From: Ectocarpus siliculosus
Lineage: Eukaryota > Sar > Phaeophyceae > Ectocarpales > Ectocarpaceae
Assembly (NCBI GenBank): GCA_000310025.1
Contig: FN649746.1
Coordinates: 2,678 to 66,677 of the forward strand
DNA length: 64,000 nt
Reading direction: 5' to 3'
The notes under the pieces are model-generated. The model was not told the origin of the DNA. It searched no databases and worked only from the letters and a program-made list of their open reading frames with translations. The position numbers and the translations under genes are program-made. Below are positions 58,178-64,000 of the stretch, piece after piece (the stretch's first letter is position 1; the number at the start of each line of letters is the position of its first letter).

Positions 58178-58409
58178 TACGTAGTGATGTGTGGTTCTAT
58201 CCGTCGTCAGCGTGCGCTCTCGGTTGTAGGTTCGGTAGTAGACGGATGGTCTGGTGTAACGAAAAAAAGACGAGCTGCTCGCATTTGCTGGATTTTTTTT
58301 TTTTTTTCTTAATATGACACAGCGAAACCATCTCTATCATAGAAAAGAGTCTGAGACAGATTAGCAATGGATTCATAGCGTCAGAAAGTGTGGGTGAACT
58401 TGACCTGTG

Positions 58410-59647
58410 AGGCCGAGTCTTCTTACGTCGTGATTATTTCGGGATTTTTATTGGGGGGGGGGATTATTTGAGCGTCTTACTACGCGGAGGGATTTGGCCA
58501 ATTCCAAACGCCCAAATTCCAAATCGCCGAATATTTCCTGGGATCCCAGCTGCCGCGTTGGAAAATAGGCCCATTTTCCAAACCGGATCGGCTGATAATT
58601 TCCAGTTTGGAATTGGGGGGGGGTACCCCCTAGGCACACCCCGATCGTGCCAGAACGAGGAACTACACCGTCTGCTGGCCAAACAGAGGCCAGTATCATT
58701 AGGCCATGCACAAACCCTCTGCAGGTATCAAAATTTCAGGGCGTTCTGCGTCGTGTTGGCCGCACACGAGCCGATAACGTCAACCCTGCCACATTGCTCT
58801 GCTGACGTTCTTGTCTTTGGGCCGAAAAGAGCCGTTGTTGTGCCTGCTACATGTGTGACCAGTCAAAACACACGCCAGAGAGAGGCCTTACGCCGTCGAC
58901 ATCTACAAACTGCAGCGAGTGGCGTGTGATCATATGCATACCCTCTGCTCGCGTCCCAGAAACAGATCATATTGTCCAGTTTTGATTGCACACGGCCTGT
59001 AAACGTGAACCGAAGTGCGTTGCGGCGTTGATTTTTTTTACTTTTTTCTTGTTCCGCCGCGTGTTTGCTCCGTGTGTCACCCGCTACTAGTCCACAACAC
59101 ATACCAGAGAGAGGCTTTCGGCCGCTGGCATCCACAAACTACTGCCAATGGAGTGTGATCATACACAATCGCTCTGCTCGCGTCCCGGAAGCAGAGTGTA
59201 TTGTCCAGTTTTGATTGCACACGGCCTCTAACGTGAACCGAAGTGTGTTGCGATGTTGACTTTTTTGAACGTTGCCTCTTCTTTTCTGGTTGCTACGAGC
59301 GTGAGTGATCAATCCACAACGCATGCCCGAGAGAGGCCTTTGGCCGACGACATCCACAAACTGCAGTCATTGGCGTGCGATTATATACATGCCCTCTGAA
59401 GGCGACCCAAAAACAGGGCACTCGGTGTCTTGTTGGTCGCACACGAGCCAAAACCGTGAACTGAAGCATGCTGTGACCCACAAAGACTTGAATCGGCCCT
59501 TTTTTTCCCCTGACTGAGAAAAAATCTGTCTCGAGGAACCGTAAGAAGGTCGTTTGGATCCAGATCATTTTTCCCTTGCAGACCACCCCCCCCCCCAACC
59601 GAGAGAAAAAAAAATCTCCGAAATAATCACAACGTAAGACTCGGCCT
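58410..59647. mobile_element. 1.24-kb non-autonomous element with ~32-bp terminal inverted repeats
   Basis: The left end reads AGGCCGAGTCTTCTTACG...GATTATTTCGG (58410-58443). The right end (59617-59647) is its reverse complement with one substitution and a 3-bp deletion. G/C homopolymers lie just inside both ends. No transposase frame. The interior is mostly a ~225-bp satellite. No target-site duplication was convincing. It sits about 400 bp upstream of the phytochrome gene. Confidence 0.85.
58676..59490 (+). repeat. ~225-bp internal satellite, 3.5 copies
   Basis: GCC(A/C)GAGAGAGGC(C/T)TT marks unit starts near 58873, 59103 and 59325. Shared words are CATC(T/C)ACAAACT, TGTCCAGTTTTGATTGCACA and ACGGCCT-GTGAACCGAAG. 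A half unit precedes the first. The units lie wholly inside the inverted-repeat element. Confidence 0.88.
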
Positions 59648-62267
59648 GAACGTTGTGTTTTGTGTTTTTGAAAACGAAAAAATAAAATAAAACTTTGCAG
59701 TTACGAAAATTGAGAAAAAGTCATACGTAGTCGAGCCCAATTAATTTTAATTCTCTGGACTATTATACACTAACAACATATATATTTAGGTAGTCCTGTA
59801 TTTTTATGTATATTTCCTAGGGTCAATTTGTAGGGTGAACTGCTGTAGGACCTCAGAACCCCAGCCTCGGCCAAACCTATAGCGGCCTTAAGCGCGAATG
59901 CTATCTGCTGTATATTCATGGGCGGGGAGAATCCTAATTCCGCAACGTTCGTTGTGCAGGGACTGCTCATCATGTACTTAGTTTTTGCTGCGGTAGACTG
60001 CTTCGAAAGAATGTGCGGCGCAATCGTTGCTGCTTCGGGTTTGGGTAGGCAGTTCCACCGCGAGCCACGTACTCGTTCTCGTGACCGTTTGGATGCCGGA
60101 TGCCCATGTCGCTAGTTGTCGGCATTGAAGTGTTGGTAAATGTAAGTTTACAGTAGTCAATGAAAACTCCGGAGGACTGTGGCTTTTCTTGCTTGGCTGC
60201 GGGCCCGTTCTGTCCGAAGGTCGCAAACGCTCACTGGCTCGGTATGTGTTTCTCGGTGATTACTCCAAGTTTTGTACAATGCATTATTTGTTTTCTCTTA
60301 CAAAAGCATACAGAACTCTTTCACAGATAACAGTGATGACTTAATATTTATTTCGTTCATACGTGGTAACCCCCGAGGGTGTAGAATACATTGCAAATCT
60401 ATCGCGGGCTCTTCTTATCTGTGGAAGAGATGAATTTGTTGAGTTTTCGTTGTTGTTTTCTTCACATTGAAAACCGTTCCGATCTCTCTACCCAGTACCT
60501 CCATCTGTCCGCACTGATCAAACACTTGACCAAAACATACAAAAAAAATGCCAACCGCTTGGATTTCAAGCTGCTTGCCACACCCGCTAAAATCGGACAT
60601 GCCTTCATTGCGTACTCCTCTACAGCCACCTACGGATCGCTTGACGATGCAAGCCACAGTTTGGCATGAAGCTGGTGGTATCCAACAGAGCATAGCATCC
60701 TTTCGTTGAGCGAGATCTGTGCTCTCAATTATTGGGGAGGGTCACCGACATGTAATTCGTTGTCAACGGCCCGGTACAGTATTGGCTTTCCTACGCCAGG
60801 TCGGGGCATCCGATCACATACTTCTCCTTGAGTTCGCAGCGTATCGATGCGAGACCGAGATCTCCCTACCCACTTGATCATGGCCGAAACCCGAAACTAT
60901 CGTTCGCTGTCTGGGATGCCCTGTGGCTCCGATGGTAATCGTTTGAGTCATTGCAATGGGCATTTTCCGGTGATTTTCACACCTCTGTTGTTTTCGCCCT
61001 ATTTCGATTTTCGATGCAACCCCACCTGCAATGTTACAGCCAACTCGATTTTGGTTTTTGATTCGAACTTCCCGTTGACAAGGGTGGCCCTAAACCAATC
61101 TCGCGACGAAACAAACTTAGTCAACCACCTGTGACCCCGGCTGACGGGTCAAACATATACACCGGGAGTGTAGCGCCAGAACAGACGGAACAAACTCACA
61201 CACAGCAAACTACGCTCTCCGTTTGGTCAACGGTCAGCAACTCGGCCCCGCCTTAGTAGCTCCCAGCCTCGCGAGCGATATCAATGTCGGCCTTACTTCT
61301 GACAAACATAAAAACCAATCCCGCGTTGCTTGTACTTCCCATGAGCCATTGTCGAGGTGCACTGATAACGGTAAACGTCAAATGGTGAATACCTTGGTAG
61401 TCGGACCCTTCTTAACATTCACCACCCTCAAATATTTTCTCTCAGGGGCAGGACCCAATTGGGACCCGGCCGGATAGTCCGATGTTACTCCGATGCTTGG
61501 TCCGGTCTCCCTGAGTTTATGGCTAAGGAATAAAAGAGGGCCAAGGGGAGAACTCGGTAGACAATTAAGTCACAGCAGACACAACATCTATTCACCATGC
61601 AAGCTCACCCACAGGGGGTGTCGAATAATTGAACCACGTTAATTCAAACAAACTTCTACACCCAGATTCTAAGCTGTATTTTTCAACTTTTCCTTACTCG
61701 CGTGGAAACTGCTTGTCGAAATCGAAAAGGATCCCCGCGATCGCGGCCTCAGTCCACTCTGCGCCATAGAAACGGGTCAGCATCCCTCTTGCAGGGTCGT
61801 TTTCTCGCCTGGACAAATCATTGGGGTCGGGGGGCACGAGGATTAGCTGGAGATACCAAACTCATTTCGTGCTTGCCTTTTAGAGGGGTCACCGTCTGCA
61901 AACCACTCCCTACATCGTCCCCACCGTTGACAGCCAAACGTCAATCATCTGGGGAGCCGACCTTCGTCATAGAGGCGGTCGTTCGGTGCCTCCACCGTGT
62001 GCATGTGCTCCAAAAGTTATCCGTGGTAGGTGCAGTGACGCCGTGTGGCACAAAGGGTTGCATCTAGACGTGTCGGTGGTATCTCATCCAACACACATGG
62101 CGAGGCATGCATACAGAGAACGTGCACAGTACATCACAAGAGGAATACAAAACGTTAACACGGCCTTTTCGAACCCAGGAAACCGGGCAGGGCGATTTGG
62201 GGCAGAAATTATGCGAGGGACATCACATAAAAAAAATAGTGCGACACAGCCAATAGTGTTGACCGAC
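59648..62267. other. Sparse region with weak exon-like frames
   Basis: The best frame is on the minus strand at 59950-59770 (ELGFSPPMNIQQIAFALKA, then a stop at 59770). It could be a terminal exon. A plus frame at 60391-60669 is open but featureless. Otherwise AT-rich and unassigned. Confidence 0.35.
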
Positions 62268-62497
62268 CTGTACTTGCTGTACTCGGCGTGGCCCGAGGAT
62301 ATTTCCGCTAGCGGGCCGTCCCCCTCCACCGGCTCAGCGTCCTCAACAAGACGGAGGTACTCTCGAAGATAGTCCATCATAGCGTCCAGGGCTTTCTGCT
62401 CCACCGCCTGGCAGTGGCATTCGTAGTTGTGGAAAAGAGTCATGCACAGTAAAAATTCTGGCGTCCTTGGCTGTGGCAGCTGCTGTGGGGTAGCGGG
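62268..62497 (-). CDS. Unassigned exon-like frame
   Basis: After the acceptor CAGCTGCCACAG the minus frame reads TPEFLLCMTLFHNYECHCQ, then VEQKALDAMMDYLREYLRLV and an acidic end. It stops at the donor TACAG|GTCGGT at 62268. An in-frame ATG lies at 62443. Helix-like and probably real, but the family is not recognised. A neighbouring minus frame at 62785-62622 (METLVTLTPMPALPSMPGQ) with a CCAG|GTATCC donor may be its first exon. Confidence 0.45.
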
Positions 62498-62797
62498 CAG
62501 TTGCGATAGCGGGGCCCACCGGTGCTACAGTAGCAGTTGTGCTACCGAGGACGTTTAGAGGAGTAACGTCGGGTGCGGTATTTGGGGGCACAGTCACCGT
62601 ACAGGGACTACTATGCGGATACCTGGGTTTAACGATGATTTCGGGAAGGCGTTGGGTGTGGACAACAACACATGAAACGACCTTTTCTCGTCGTGGGGGT
62701 CAAGAGCAGCGGCAAAAACACTAGCCTGCTGGCCCGGCATGGAGGGCAACGCAGGCATAGGCGTTAGAGTAACGAGCGTTTCCATTATTATGCACAC

Positions 62798-64000
62798 CCG
62801 ATACCCGATACAGCAGTGTGAAAAAAGGTCGTGTGGACAGCGGCGAAAGGGCGGTTCATCGCACGTTGCTCGTGTGCGCCTACTTCACAGTCAAACGCTT
62901 GCAACCAACTCGTTCGAACGTGCAGATTTCATCTGCGAGACCCACGGCACGACACCTATCGAGACAATTGTCCCACCAGCGCAGCACGTCTGTCGAGCAA
63001 ATCGAAGCGGCAATATCTCGACGAGGGTTTCTTTGTTGAACAGAATCAAGATATCCTCGGCGACACACCAAAATAAGCCGCACGGTGGCAGAGCGAGACC
63101 CACGTGCTGAATATAGCAGTCATATACAAAACAACATTCGATGTTAACCTAAGTTCGGAGTTTGTCGCGGATGCGAAGTATGTAGCGCCTCGTTGCCTTA
63201 GGGTCGTGCCATCTCCCCAGTACAACGAATCCTCCGACTATTCCTTGTCCGGAGTTTCAACCGGTGTCGTTGCTCTGCGGTGGGTACTTGTTCTACAATG
63301 TCCCAACCCCACCTACATGCCGTTCGTTGCCTACAAGAGCGCTTTGACAGCTCCGGTGGTGCTGCAAACGACACCAAGAGAACCGCATCCCAATGTTCAC
63401 TTGGCAACGCCAGGCTGGGACGAGGCACTCTCTCCTTGATACTGGAACAACGTCTTTAATTTCCTACACCACGTGGTCTTCAGCGAGGAACAATGTCGGA
63501 ATCTGTTCTTCACGTGGTAGGCATATTTCATCTAACCACACTGCCGCTGTATTTTCACATGGTAGGCATACTTTCATACCGTTGTGTTTTGATGTATTGC
63601 TGCCCCATCACTGACAAAAACAGAAAGAAAACCGCAGCCTTCGGTGACTCAAGATGCCTCACCCGAGGTGATAGGCTTTGTACGATGCTGTATAATTGCG
63701 TCCAAAACTCAAGCACGCACTCGCAGATCAAGAAACGGGGCGGCAAAAGCTACTCCACACCTTCCAGATAACTTCACCTCGTAAAAGGGTTTCTCGGCGC
63801 TCTCATGCTAGCACTGGGGTGGCATCAAGCGACACCTTCGGTACATAGGTGCAAACGCTACCGTCGACTTTCAAAGCTCGATTGCTCCCACGACGAAGAG
63901 GAATAGGAGTCAAACGATACGTTTTCCGGACAGCTCTCGACGAGATGGTTCCAAATCCGCCATTTTCGGCATCGCCACTCCTGCTGTGGAGGAATCGTGC
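62798..64000. other. No gene recognised
   Basis: Only short frames. The last ~180 bp (63850-63980) weakly resemble 6825-6935 (CTTTCAA-G-TCGATTGCTC, CGATACG, TTTTCGGC), perhaps a diverged dispersed repeat. Confidence 0.35.

Overview
The window reads as nuclear DNA of an intron-rich eukaryote, most likely a stramenopile and probably a brown alga of the Ectocarpus type. This is inference. It rests on TTAGGG-type telomere repeats at the left edge, genes of 7-19 short exons with long introns full of repeats, an intronless fungal/stramenopile-type phytochrome histidine kinase, a tyrosine-recombinase retrotransposon, tRNA-derived SINEs and a LINE relic. The left edge (1-1432) is a subtelomeric higher-order satellite. 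Its C-rich telomeric strand reads inward, which suggests that a chromosome end lies to the left.

Layout. 1-3.2 kb: satellite, interstitial telomere repeats, a truncated acidic reading frame and a repeated telomere-associated motif. 4.1-21.3 kb, minus strand: a 19-exon gene, assembled here exon by exon with matching splice phases, for a non-canonical poly(A) polymerase/terminal uridylyltransferase with a polyglutamine and RGG-like tail. 21.9-31.4 kb, plus strand: a 10-exon ALG8 gene (dolichyl-phosphate-glucose alpha-1,3-glucosyltransferase of N-glycan assembly), head to head with the first gene across 581 bp. The introns of both genes carry paired copies of a ~1 kb dispersed repeat, SINEs, a LINE relic, a 197-bp tandem duplication and a fold-back element broken by a 90-N gap. 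32-32.3 kb: a third SINE. 32.7-38.6 kb, minus strand: a decayed retrotransposon with gag-like region, RT, RNase H and tyrosine recombinase, and two in-frame tandem-repeat arrays. 42.4-49.5 kb, plus strand: a PHD-finger reading frame followed by a gene encoding an IQ motif and a C-terminal PH domain; these may be one gene. 49.5-54.6 kb: unassigned exon-like frames. 54.7-57.9 kb, minus strand: an uninterrupted phytochrome hybrid histidine kinase, with a decayed duplicate of its 5' coding end just upstream. 58.4-59.6 kb: a DNA element with terminal inverted repeats enclosing a ~225-bp satellite. 59.7-64 kb: sparse exon-like frames.

The genes serve different cell functions (RNA 3'-tailing, ER glycan assembly, lipid or calmodulin-linked signalling, light sensing) and show no operon-like logic. 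The clearest contrast is architectural. The housekeeping genes are cut into many exons, while the 3-kb phytochrome kinase has none. That fits a viral or retroposed origin for the photoreceptor, which remains a hypothesis.
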